The position numbers were made by a program, and so were the translations under genes. This document shows positions 8,298 through 15,695 of a stretch of DNA of 26,027 bases, in pieces. Source of the DNA: Caryophanales bacterium UBA2253 (GTDB lineage: Bacteria; Bacillota_I; Bacilli_A; ML615J-28; CAG-698); the NCBI GenBank assembly GCA_002347755.1, contig DDXT01000049.1, forward strand, positions 1 through 26,027. Direction: 5' to 3'. The notes beneath the pieces were generated by a model. The model saw nothing but the letters and a program-made list of their open reading frames with translations. It was not told the origin of the DNA and did no database searches. Positions within the stretch are counted from its first letter, which is position 1. The number at the start of each line of letters is the position of its first letter.

Positions 8298-8873
8298 ATG
8301 GAAAACAAAATTTTAGTTGAAACATCGGCCCGGCATGTTCATGTCACCGATGCGGATTTGGAAATCTTATTTGGACCGGGAGCCAAACTGACCCCGAAAA
8401 AACCGCTCTCGCAACCGGGACAATACGCCGCCGAAGAGCGAGTGACCGTGGTTGGGCCGAAGAAGAGCATCGAAAACGTTTCGATTCTCGGACCGACCCG
8501 CAAGCAAACGCAAATTGAAGTATCGGCGACCGATGCCCGCAGTCTGGGGATCGAGACTTTCATCCGGGAATCCGGAAAAACCGAAGGGACTCCGGGCTGC
8601 ACGCTGATCGGACCGAAAGGCCAGATCGCGGTAAAGGAAGGCGTCATCGTTGCCAAACGGCACATTCATCTGAATTTGGACGAAGCGAAAGCTTTCGGAT
8701 TGGCGGACAAGCAAGTCGTCAAAGTCGAGATCGCGAACGATTGCAGATCTTTGATCTTCGGCGATGTGGTTGTGCGAGTTCGGGCGAATTTCGCCGCGGC
8801 CATGCACATTGACACCGACGAATCCAACGCGGCCCTGTGCGGATCCATAGTCTACGGGACCATCATCAAGTAA
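8298..8873 (+). CDS. pduL: Phosphate propanoyltransferase / phosphotransacetylase, PduL type
   Basis: The 191-aa protein belongs to the PduL family, which exchanges CoA and phosphate on short acyl groups (acyl-CoA plus phosphate to acyl-phosphate). It is unrelated to the Pta fold. Two zinc-binding histidine pairs are visible: RHVHV (His13, His15) in the first half-domain and KRHIHL in the second. The C-terminal AAMHIDTDESNAA motif supplies a further His. The family's QPGQYAAEERV and VSILGPTRKQTQIE segments are also present. The N-terminus starts directly with the domain and lacks the extra helix that targets PduL to microcompartments. No shell-protein genes are nearby, so a housekeeping role in acetate/ATP metabolism with AckA is likely. 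The ATG at 8298 follows GGGAGAAG; the in-frame extension upstream lies inside the preceding gene. Confidence 0.93.
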   Translation: MENKILVETSARHVHVTDADLEILFGPGAKLTPKKPLSQPGQYAAEERVTVVGPKKSIENVSILGPTRKQTQIEVSATDARSLGIETFIRESGKTEGTPGCTLIGPKGQIAVKEGVIVAKRHIHLNLDEAKAFGLADKQVVKVEIANDCRSLIFGDVVVRVRANFAAAMHIDTDESNAALCGSIVYGTIIK

Positions 8874-8879
8874 AACCCC

Positions 8880-8903
8880 AAGGCACCTTATCGTGCCTTT
8901 TTT
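8880..8903 (+). terminator. Terminator after pduL
   Basis: The 7-bp stem AAGGCAC/GTGCCTT (8880-8886 with 8893-8899) is followed by a T-run, 7 bp after the pduL stop. Confidence 0.9.
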
Positions 8904-8912
8904 CTTTGTGGC

Positions 8913-8941
8913 TTGAATTGAGTTTTGGGAAAGAGTATAAT
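8913..8941 (+). promoter_or_regulatory. Promoter of galK-galT
   Basis: TTGAAT (8913-8918), a 17-bp spacer and a perfect TATAAT (8936-8941) form a strong sigma-A promoter ending 19 bp before galK. I see no operator repeat or cre-like site around it, so sugar control is not evident from sequence. Confidence 0.8.
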
Positions 8942-8960
8942 GATTACATAAAGGTACATT

Positions 8961-10112
8961 ATGGAAACAAAAAGCATTATCGAAACCGCCGAGGCCCTTT
9001 TGCATTCGTCAAAGATGACCGCTTATTTTGCTCCGGGCCGCGTCAACCTCATCGGCGAACACCTTGATTACAACGGAGGGTTGGTTTTGCCATACCCTTT
9101 GGATATCGGGATCTTCGGAGTTGCATCTTCTCGGACGGACGGGATGGTCCGCTGTTTTTCCCAAAACTATCCGGAAAAGGGGATCATCGAATTTCCGATC
9201 CAAAATCTCGTATTCGACCCAACCCACGGATGGGCCAATTACGTCAAAGGGATGCTTCTGGAAACCAAAGCGGTCCGGGGCATGGATCTCTATGTTACGA
9301 GCAATCTTCCAAGCGGGGCGGGACTCTCTTCCAGCGCCGCAATGGAGATCCTGGTCGGGATTATTGCGAGCGATTTGGATAATTTGGGTTTGGAACGGAT
9401 CGATCTCGTCAAGATGGCCCAGAAAGCCGAAAATCGCTTCATCGGCGTGCAATGCGGCATCATGGATCAATTCGTCATCGGTTTGGCCAAACCGGGTTCG
9501 GCGATGCTTCTGGATACCAAAACCTTGCAATACCAAAACCTGAAGATCGATTTTGAAGATTATGCGCTGATCATCGGCAATACCAACAAAGTACGGGAAC
9601 TAAGCGATTCCAAATACAATCAGCGCCGGAAGGAATGCGAAACCGGACTTAAGAATCTAAAAAAGGAACTGAACATTGCGGATTTGTGTGAGATCGACGA
9701 AACGACTTTGCTTCGGCACCGTAAACTGATTCCGGACGAAGCGGTATTCCGGCGGGTTCGCCACGTTGTGACCGAAAACGAACGGGTGAAAAAAGCTTTT
9801 CAAGCCTTGAAAAGAAAAGACCTGCTCGAGTTTGGATCCCTGCTCTTCGCCTCCCATCATTCCCTGAAAGAAGACTATGAGGTGACCGGACCGGAACTTG
9901 ACGCCTTGGTTACTTCCTTTAAGAATCACGGGGCCATCGGCGCTCGGATGACCGGAGCCGGATTCGGGGGCTGCATGATCGCCTTGATCAAAAAAACGGA
10001 AGTTGATTCGATTCTTCCGATCATGAAAAAAGAATATAAAAAAAGCCAAGGCATTTATCCGGATTTTTATTTCGTGAAAAGCGGGAAAGGGGCCGGGAAA
10101 TATGGATATTAA
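8961..10112 (+). CDS. galK: Galactokinase
   Basis: This 383-aa GHMP-family kinase phosphorylates alpha-D-galactose to galactose 1-phosphate with ATP, the first committed step of the Leloir pathway. The galactokinase signature GRVNLIGEHLDY is at residues 26-37, the ATP-binding LPSGAGLSSSAA at about 116-127, the catalytic Asp region CGIMDQFV near 170, and the C-terminal GHMP motif GARMTGAGFGGC at about 327-338. Length is typical (380-395 aa). The ATG follows AAAGGT at a short distance, and its own TTGAAT/TATAAT promoter lies upstream. Its last 11 bp overlap galT, so the two are translated from one message. No galE, galM or sugar transporter is in the window, so uptake and epimerisation must be encoded elsewhere. 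Confidence 0.97.
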   Translation: METKSIIETAEALLHSSKMTAYFAPGRVNLIGEHLDYNGGLVLPYPLDIGIFGVASSRTDGMVRCFSQNYPEKGIIEFPIQNLVFDPTHGWANYVKGMLLETKAVRGMDLYVTSNLPSGAGLSSSAAMEILVGIIASDLDNLGLERIDLVKMAQKAENRFIGVQCGIMDQFVIGLAKPGSAMLLDTKTLQYQNLKIDFEDYALIIGNTNKVRELSDSKYNQRRKECETGLKNLKKELNIADLCEIDETTLLRHRKLIPDEAVFRRVRHVVTENERVKKAFQALKRKDLLEFGSLLFASHHSLKEDYEVTGPELDALVTSFKNHGAIGARMTGAGFGGCMIALIKKTEVDSILPIMKKEYKKSQGIYPDFYFVKSGKGAGKYGY

Positions 10113-11580
10113 TTTAAACATCAACGAACTGCTCAAGTACGGACTAAAGAGCGGGATCATGAACAAAGCCGATTACGTGTACAACGCCAATGTTCTGATC
10201 GCAATGTTCAACCGTCACAAATTCGAACCAATCGAGACGGAGGAACGGCCGGTGGAAGCCATTTTGGATGACATGGCAATCTTTGCTTACCATGCTCACC
10301 TCATTTCCTCAAACGATGTGGTGATCATGGATAATTTCAAAGCCGCGGTCATGGACGTGCTTTTAGACAAACCGCAATCGGTCATCAATAAATTCAATTT
10401 TTTGTTAGCCAAAGATGCAGTTTCCGCGACCGATTACCTTTATGATCTATCCAAAAAAAGCAATTACATTCAAACCAAACGGATCGCCCAAAACGTCAGT
10501 TGGAAACAAACCGTGGAATACGGCGAATTGGAAATGACGATCAACCTCTCCAAACCGGAAAAAGATCCGAAAATGATCGCCATGCAACTAGGGCAAAGAT
10601 CCACGACCTATCCTAAATGTCAGCTCTGCGTCGAAAACGAAGGCTACCGCGGGACCGGAGCCTATGATGGGCGCAGCAACATGCGGATCATTCCGATTAC
10701 TTTGAACAACGAACCTTGGTATTTCCAATACTCCCCGTATTCATATTTCAACGAACATTCCATCGTTTTGCATCAGGAACACAAACCGATGATCATCGAT
10801 CGGACCACGTTCGTAAAACTGTTGGATTTTTTGGATCTGTTCCCGACTTATTTCGTCGGTTCCAACGCCGGCTTGCCGATCGTGGGAGGTTCGATCCTCG
10901 ACCATGAACATTTCCAATCCGGAAAACATCATTTTCCGATTGAAAAAGCCAAAGGGAAATTGGTTGAGAAAAAAGAAGAAGTTTCGGTTTACCAATTGGT
11001 TTGGCCGCTTTCCACCATTCGTCTTCGCAGTGCGAACAAAACCGAGATCATTGATTTGGCGAACAAAATCCTGTTAAAATGGCAAGATTATGAAAACAAA
11101 GAACTGAGTCTATGCAATTCCAACGGCGAACCGCATCATACCCTGACGCCGATATCCCGGAAGGAAGGCAAAGACTACGTGCTCGACCTGATTCTGCGCT
11201 CAAACTTCACCAACGAAGAATTCCCGGGCGGGGTTTTCCATCCGCATGCGGATTGCCATCATGTAAAAAAAGAAAACATCGGCTTGATCGAAGCCATGGG
11301 CATGGGGATTTTGCCTCCGCGCTTGAAAATCGAATTTGGTTTGATCACGAAAATTTTGCTTGGAAGCGAAGAATTGATCAAAGATTTGCGTTTGACCAAG
11401 CATTTAAGCTGGATCCAGGAATTGAAACCGAAATTTACGGCCGTGGATGACCCGATGGAATTCGTTCAAAAAGAAGCCGGTTTGGTTTTCTCCAAAGCGC
11501 TGAAAGACGCGGGAGTCTTCAAAATGGACCCGGCCGGCCAAAAGGCTTTCTCGGACTTTATCAAGAAAGCAATCACCTAA
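10102..11580 (+). CDS. galT: UDP-glucose--hexose-1-phosphate uridylyltransferase, Firmicutes type
   Basis: The 492-aa product transfers UMP from UDP-glucose to galactose 1-phosphate. It is the long Firmicutes-type GalT (about 490 aa) and not the 340-aa E. coli form. Evidence is the Cys pair in YPKCQLCVENEGYRG (about residues 171-185), PWYFQYSPYSYFNEHSIVL, and the active-site histidine block SILDHEHFQSGKHHFP (His268 and His270), where a His takes up the UMP. A late GVFHPHADCHHVKKENIGLIEAMG region is also typical. The start overlaps the end of galK by 11 bp, and a GGGG-rich Shine-Dalgarno sequence lies inside galK. The gene closes the operon and is followed by a terminator. Confidence 0.96.
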   Translation: MDINLNINELLKYGLKSGIMNKADYVYNANVLIAMFNRHKFEPIETEERPVEAILDDMAIFAYHAHLISSNDVVIMDNFKAAVMDVLLDKPQSVINKFNFLLAKDAVSATDYLYDLSKKSNYIQTKRIAQNVSWKQTVEYGELEMTINLSKPEKDPKMIAMQLGQRSTTYPKCQLCVENEGYRGTGAYDGRSNMRIIPITLNNEPWYFQYSPYSYFNEHSIVLHQEHKPMIIDRTTFVKLLDFLDLFPTYFVGSNAGLPIVGGSILDHEHFQSGKHHFPIEKAKGKLVEKKEEVSVYQLVWPLSTIRLRSANKTEIIDLANKILLKWQDYENKELSLCNSNGEPHHTLTPISRKEGKDYVLDLILRSNFTNEEFPGGVFHPHADCHHVKKENIGLIEAMGMGILPPRLKIEFGLITKILLGSEELIKDLRLTKHLSWIQELKPKFTAVDDPMEFVQKEAGLVFSKALKDAGVFKMDPAGQKAFSDFIKKAIT

Positions 11581-11584
11581 ATCG

Positions 11585-11610
11585 AAGTGTCGCGAGAGCG
11601 GCACTTTTTT
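11585..11610 (+). terminator. Terminator after galT
   Basis: AAGTGTCGC pairs with GCGGCACTT (one T-G pair) around a GAGA loop and runs into a T6 tract, 4 bp after the galT stop. Confidence 0.9.
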
Positions 11611-11630
11611 GGGAAAAACGTTTAAAAAAA

Positions 11631-11658
11631 TTGACTTATCACTGAAAATGTGTATAAT
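11631..11658 (+). promoter_or_regulatory. Promoter of tRNA-Lys
   Basis: TTGACT (11631-11636) and TATAAT (11653-11658) are 16 bp apart and end 18 bp before the mature tRNA 5' end. This is the best -35/-10 pair in the window, as expected for a stable RNA. Confidence 0.85.
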
Positions 11659-11676
11659 ATAAGAAGTCAATTTTAT

Positions 11677-11752
11677 GCACCCTTAGCTCAGCTGGTAGAG
11701 CAATTGACTCTTAATCAATGGGTCTGGGGTTCGAGTCCCCAAGGGTGTACCA
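11677..11752 (+). tRNA. tRNA-Lys (anticodon CTT)
   Basis: A full 76-nt cloverleaf is visible. It has an acceptor stem GCACCCT/AGGGTGT, a D arm with GCTC/GAGC and the AGCTGGTA loop, an anticodon stem ATTGA/TCAAT with loop CTCTTAA (anticodon CTT, reading AAG), and a T arm TGGGG/CCCCA with TTCGAGT. The CCA end is encoded (11750-11752). Pair 1-72 is G-T rather than G-C. It is a single-gene unit with its own promoter and terminator. Confidence 0.96.
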
Positions 11753-11766
11753 TCTGAAAAATTTTG

Positions 11767-11795
11767 GTCGTTGCTTCAAGGCAACGGCTTTTTTA
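11767..11795 (+). terminator. Terminator after tRNA-Lys
   Basis: GTCGTTGC (11767-11774) pairs with GCAACGGC (11781-11788) around a 6-nt loop and is followed by six T residues, 14 bp beyond the CCA end. Confidence 0.88.
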
Positions 11796-11862
11796 ATTCA
11801 TTGGCTATGTCTTATTACTTTTTTGAAAGCCTTCTTCAGAGTCCACTGCTAAAAAGAAACCG

Positions 11863-11891
11863 TTGCAATGCTTGTACAATGGGAGTAAAAT
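11863..11891 (+). promoter_or_regulatory. Candidate promoter of the 128-aa protein gene
   Basis: TTGCAA (11863-11868) and TAAAAT (11886-11891) are separated by 17 bp, about 21 bp before the GTG start. Bases 11796-11862 show nothing else. Confidence 0.5.
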
Positions 11892-11912
11892 GAGCCTGAA
11901 GAGGTGAATATC

Positions 11913-12299
11913 GTGGGAAAAAGCGAACTACTTCAACGGGCTAAGGAATTACAGCTGACTGACGAGCGCGAACTTCTCAGCAAAGTTGTCATTTCTTATT
12001 CGAATTTAAGGAAAACCGTCAATGCGGTTTTTGGCCGTAACCAAAACGCGGGAACGGATGGCTTCCTGGGAATCTTCAAAAATCAGCTTGTATGCTTTGC
12101 ATCGAACATGTTTGGTACGAAACCGGACAAGGAACGCTTTCGAATTTCTTTTGAGCTAATCCTTTCACATGAGATAAAAAAAGGGTTTCTGGGACTGAAC
12201 AACCAATACCTCATTGCTACATCAACCGATCGTTTCAAACTTTATTTCCGTAAAAAGCGCCTGACAATGATTGAAGCAATGGACCAGACCATCAAATAG
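11913..12299 (+). CDS. Hypothetical protein, 128 aa
   Basis: I do not recognise this protein. I choose the GTG at 11913, 6 nt after the Shine-Dalgarno sequence GAGGTG; the frame can be extended to a GTG at 11904, but that codon lies within the ribosome-binding site. It is soluble, basic and without signal peptide or membrane segment. The first 30 residues are helical and charged. The rest alternates hydrophobic strands (NQLVCFASNMFG, RFRISFELILSHEIKKGFLGL, QYLIATSTDRFKLYF) and ends in a helix. This order of strands with one closing helix recalls small PH-like domains of Bacillota proteins, but the resemblance is only of pattern. It stands alone between terminators, with a TTGCAA/TAAAAT promoter. 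Confidence 0.65.
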   Translation: MGKSELLQRAKELQLTDERELLSKVVISYSNLRKTVNAVFGRNQNAGTDGFLGIFKNQLVCFASNMFGTKPDKERFRISFELILSHEIKKGFLGLNNQYLIATSTDRFKLYFRKKRLTMIEAMDQTIK

Positions 12300-12322
12300 C
12301 CCTAACTTCCAAGACAATACGC

Positions 12323-12355
12323 AAAAACCTCTCAAGAATGTTGAGAGGTTTTTTT
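12323..12355 (+). terminator. Terminator after the 128-aa protein gene
   Basis: A long stem (12323-12335 with 12341-12353; core ACCTCTCAA/TTGAGAGGT) with a 5-nt loop and T7 tract starts 24 bp after the stop. The roughly 215 bp that follow, up to the lipoprotein pseudogene, are AT-rich with no gene and no convincing promoter. Confidence 0.92.
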
Positions 12356-12572
12356 GAAGAAGTTCATTGTTCAAAACCCCTTTGTCTAAAAGCCTTGTTA
12401 TTTCAAGCGTTTCCGAAAAATTCCCAAATATTGTTTTGATTGTTTGTAAAGCATTTTATTGATGCAAACCAAAAACATTTCATTTACTTATCGGAAAAAC
12501 CGGGGTACAGTGCTTACAGAAACTTTTGAATTGAAAAAGATTTCCAACGCGCTAAAAAAGGTAGGAACAATT

Positions 12573-14465
12573 ATGAACCGAACCATCAGAAAACTTTTTC
12601 TTTTTTCCGTTTCCTTCGCTTTAATGTTTTTGCTTTCCGCCTGCTCGCTGTTCAATGGCAGCGAGTACGTAGAAACCAGTCTCCGCGAAAATGAAAGTGG
12701 GTTGAGAAACCCTTTGATGGGTTTCCGGTTGCCATTTTTTGACGCGGAAAATTATCCAAGCGATGTGACTGGTGATGATTATCAAAGCCTTTTGAAAGAA
12801 CGGCCTTATGGGACCCTCTCAAGAGAGTATTTTAATTGGGTGGAATTGGAATATGACGGGAATTCCGACTTTGATTTTTTTCTGGAACAATCCGAAGAAA
12901 AACTGAACCAAGTCGAAAAGTTCAACATTAAAGTCACACCCCGAGTGATCCTGAATTGGCCGGGACAAAACGACGCTTATTCCGGCGTCTATTGGCCGAC
13001 CGACATGAGCGCTTATGATTATGAAAGCGAACAATTCCAAGAACGGCTTTCATTAATGGTTCACAAAATGGCCATGGCTTGGGACAATGACCCCCGGATC
13101 GCCTACATTGAAATGGGGATCTTTGGCCAATAGGGAGAACAGCATACTCCGGCACCCAGCGCGGAAATGCAAGTTTTCGCCGCCAACCTGTTCAATACGG
13201 AATTCCTGAACAAAAAAGTCATGGTTCGGTATCCGTATTCCGATTTATACAAGAACAACGAGAATATGGGAATTTATTGGGACGAATGGGGAGGCAATAC
13301 TCAGTACGATTCTTGGGATCAGATTAATCTGGTTGTAACCGAAGAATTCAAAGATCGATGGAAAACCGCGGTCTTCGAGGGCGAAACGACTTTCAATCAG
13401 GCTTTTGACCCCAATCTGGGAGGGGGAAGGTTCATGACCTTCGGCTTCAATGCCCCCTTTACCGCTGAAGATGCTTTTACGACCGGGTTACCGGAAGTTT
13501 AAAAATACATCGGCCTAACCCACACCAATCACGTGGACATGGTCATGACGCCCGGTTACAACAGTTTAAACGATAAAACCCGGGCCGGGTTTGATGCCGC
13601 TCAAAATGCCATGGGATATAAAATGGTGATCAGCGACGTTAAATATACCAGGACCATCGCTTCCGAAAGGAAATTGGAAATCGAGTTGGACATCACGAAT
13701 CAAGGCGTCAGCCCGTTCTACTACGACTGGCCGGTGGCTTTCAGCCTTTTGGATCCGAAAACCAAAACGCCGGTTTATGCGGATGTCTTCTCCGGCGTCA
13801 GTACCATGGATTTTCTCCCTGGAGAAGAATGGAATGTTGAAGAAGCGAAATTTGCTATTGAACCGGTAACTCACACCATTTCCGAGACTTTCACCGTTCC
13901 GGAAAACTTGGCCAACGGGAAATACCTTCTGTCGGTAACGATGATTGATCCGGCGGAAATGGTTCCGGCCGCACGGTTCGCCAACACTTCCGGAGTTCAG
14001 GGTGGTTATACCGGGCTTGGTTATGTCGGCCTATCCAAAAAAGTGCTGTTTACAAATTACCGGAGCAGCAATGACTGCATGAATGATGCGACGATTAGGT
14101 ATTACAAAAACATCGGGTTGTTCGCATTGGCTTCTTTGGGGATGACCGCAGTTTCGGAAATAACCGATGACATTTCTTTCAGCGCTTTCGAAGCAATTCC
14201 GGGAGAAAACAGCCTGGTGATTGAAGTGGAAGAAAATATGCGGGTCTTAAGCGTGGAAACGGTTTGGAATGACCTGCCGTCCCACGAGATATTTACTTCC
14301 GAAGACGGAAGCAATTGGATACCGGCGGGAAAAGTCCTCGCTGGACGCCATGAAACCGGCCGAAACATGGTGGACGAAGCGAACGTGGGGTTTGTAAAAA
14401 TAGTATTTGAGGAAGGTTTAACCGAGGAAATTTTGTTTTACATTCTCAATGTTTATGGCGAATAA
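12573..14465 (+). pseudogene. DUF4832/DUF4874-like lipoprotein, broken by two in-frame stops
   Basis: One reading frame runs from the ATG at 12573 to the TAA at 14463-14465 (about 630 codons). It is interrupted by TAG at 13131-13133 and TAA at 13500-13502, with no change of frame between the pieces. The N-terminus is a lipoprotein signal (FALMFLLSACS, cleavage before Cys). The first piece has LRNPLMGFRLPF, a Trp-rich segment, TPRVILNWPG and RIAYIEMGIFGQ. After the TAG comes GEQHTP. In the DUF4874/DUF4832 family, putative beta-barrel glycosidase-like proteins, this stretch typically reads Gly-x-Trp-Gly-Glu-x-His, so the TAG replaces the conserved Trp (one-base change TGG to TAG). The last piece holds beta-sandwich domains (VKYTRTIASERKLEIELDITNQGVSPFYYDWPV). 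The frame retains codon bias, so loss is recent. Recoding is unlikely because TAG and TAA end normal genes nearby. Confidence 0.82.
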
Positions 14466-14489
14466 GCAAGGGACCCAAAATAAGAAGGC

Positions 14490-14518
14490 TTTACAAAGTC
14501 CCATTTCTTTGATACAAT
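14490..14518 (+). promoter_or_regulatory. Promoter upstream of the HU gene leader
   Basis: TTTACA (14490-14495) and TACAAT (14513-14518) are 17 bp apart. Transcription would start near 14525, leaving a leader of about 240 nt before the HU gene. Confidence 0.65.
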
Positions 14519-14524
14519 GAAGTT

Positions 14525-14765
14525 AGCTTTTGGCTGAAAAAAGCAAAAAAGCAATCCGTAAGTTGCTTGGAAACCTGAAAGACGCCGAAAAAAGTAATCT
14601 AAACGGCTTTTTCAAGTGAAAGAGAAAACTTTCTTTCCATACTTGGGCAGTGAATCCCAGAAGCAGTTGACTCCGACTGGGACGAATGTGCCGATGAATG
14701 AAACAAAGAAATTTTCCTTGTTTCATGAACATTAAATGAGGTTAACAGCCTAGAAAGGAATGAGA
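14525..14765 (+). promoter_or_regulatory. Long structured 5' leader of the HU gene (or separate small RNA)
   Basis: The 300-bp gap between the lipoprotein pseudogene and the HU gene holds a promoter and a run of inverted repeats. AAGCAA/TTGCTT lies at 14549-14568. CCCAG pairs with CTGGG around 14656-14681, nested in GGCA/TGCC at about 14646-14692. ATGAAACAA (14698-14706) pairs with TTGTTTCAT (14718-14726). The Shine-Dalgarno site AAAGGA (14754-14759) follows. No T-tract terminator is seen before the gene. I recognise no known riboswitch, T-box or ribosomal-protein leader. The minus-strand ORF across it looks non-coding. Confidence 0.45.
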
Positions 14766-15038
14766 ATGAATAAGAAACAACTTATCGATGCAATGGCCGG
14801 AAAAGCCGGAATCACTCCCGAAGTCGCAGGAAAAGCCCTCGAAGCTTTCGTGGATTCGGTTACTGAAGCCTTAAAAGCTGGCGACAATGTTCAATTAGTA
14901 GGCGTTTTTTCGTTCCAAGTCAGTAAGAGACCGGCCCGAATCGGCCGCAACCCTGCTACCGGAGCCGCAATTAACGTTCCTGCCAAGAAAGTCATAAAGT
15001 TCAAAGCCGGCAAAACATTGGAAAACGCCATTAAGTAA
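14766..15038 (+). CDS. hup: HU-family DNA-binding protein
   Basis: This 90-aa protein is the nucleoid-associated HU, a dimer that bends DNA without strong sequence preference. The family pattern runs over its whole length: NKKQLIDAMAGKAGITPEVAGKALEAFVDSV for the helical dimer body, VQLVGVFSFQVSKRPARIGRNPATG for the beta saddle and arm with GRNPxTG, and VPAKKVIKFKAGKTLENAI at the end. The common GFGTF turn is GVFSF here. I start at the ATG at 14766, 6 nt after AAAGGA; the ATG at 14760 directly abuts the Shine-Dalgarno site and would add Met-Arg. It is monocistronic with a long leader, and HU is often strongly and growth-phase expressed. Confidence 0.96.
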   Translation: MNKKQLIDAMAGKAGITPEVAGKALEAFVDSVTEALKAGDNVQLVGVFSFQVSKRPARIGRNPATGAAINVPAKKVIKFKAGKTLENAIK

Positions 15039-15156
15039 GAATAAAACTAAAAATAATGATTTTTGTTTTCAAAAAACAGCGCCGTCGCCTGTGTACAGCT
15101 GAAAAAAATCAGGGGTCGTTAAAAATTTACTAATTTACACCAGTAAAAAATCAAAG

Positions 15157-15190
15157 AGGCTGTCTTGCATGCAAGATTCAGCCTTTTTTT
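15157..15190. terminator. Terminator between HU and the convergent heliorhodopsin gene
   Basis: AGGCTG (15157-15162) pairs with CAGCCT (15179-15184), continuing into the perfect palindrome TCTTGCATGCAAGA (15163-15176), with a TT bulge and a T7 tract on the plus strand. On the minus strand the same hairpin is followed by a less regular T-rich stretch, so it may also serve the heliorhodopsin transcript. Bases 15039-15156, between the HU stop and this hairpin, are AT-rich with only weak inverted repeats. Confidence 0.85.
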
Positions 15191-15218
15191 AAACGTTTTC
15201 GATGAAGGGAAATGACGA

Positions 15219-15695
15219 TTACGGTTGCATGACTCCGAAAAGCCCCAACCAAGCCATTAATGATTTGGCGATCAAACTAAGAACGATGTAGGTTCTTTCG
15301 CCATACAAATAGTCTTTCCATTTTCCGACTTTTTTGTATTGGAGAACCATGTTGATCGGGAAAGTATTGAAGGCTACAAAGTAAGTGATGACGATGGCCC
15401 AAACAAACCAAGGGACCATATCAAAATTGCCGGTTCCGAACATGTAAATGAGAATGACGATCCATGGCGCGATTCCCGCGATGGCTCCCCAAACAAACGG
15501 ACCCCAGCTGACTTTTTCGCCCTCTGGCCGTTTGGAATTCAATTGTTCCATGACCAAACCGAACAAGTTCATGCTGGCATTGACGATGAACATCAAGATC
15601 AAGGAACCGATGTCATAGATTCCGAAGAGAGTGGCGATCAAAACGATCATGACCGAAGAACTGAGAGCATACTCGAACCAGCGGAAACGGTTCAT
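15219..15695 (-). CDS. Heliorhodopsin, C-terminal part (TM3-TM7, retinal lysine)
   Basis: These 158 residues match the second part of heliorhodopsins, the seven-helix retinal proteins with inverted topology. FRWFEYALSSSVMIVLIA corresponds to FRWVEYSLSSSVMIVLIA of HeR-48C12, including the counterion Glu (Glu8 here). FIVNASMNLFG, IAGIAPWIVILIY and VLQYKKVGKWKDYLYGER also follow the family. The end reads YIVLSLIAKSLMAW, with the Schiff-base Lys at 144. The frame begins with an ATG that overlaps the TGA of the upstream part (ATGA). Aligned with intact proteins, that ATG lies in mid-chain, between TM2 and TM3, so it is not a native start. Restoring one A to the A6 run at 15697-15702 joins both parts as LQKNMNRFRW, against LMKNQNIFRW in HeR-48C12. 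The role is probably photosensory or regulatory, not ion pumping. Confidence 0.9.
   Translation of the reverse strand: MNRFRWFEYALSSSVMIVLIATLFGIYDIGSLILMFIVNASMNLFGLVMEQLNSKRPEGEKVSWGPFVWGAIAGIAPWIVILIYMFGTGNFDMVPWFVWAIVITYFVAFNTFPINMVLQYKKVGKWKDYLYGERTYIVLSLIAKSLMAWLGLFGVMQP

Noticed and set aside
12573..14465. Stop-codon recoding (TAG or TAA as sense) in the lipoprotein gene
   Set aside because: TAG and TAA end intact genes nearby, followed by terminators, and two different stops occur, so pseudogenisation is simpler.
14523..14732. 69-aa minus-strand ORF in the HU leader
   Set aside because: It is Phe/Leu/Ser-rich from AT-rich sequence, lacks a ribosome-binding site and overlaps the inferred leader stems.
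14525..14765. T-box, 6S RNA, SRP RNA or tmRNA in the HU leader
   Set aside because: No T-box sequence, tetraloop signature, tRNA-like end or other hallmark was found.
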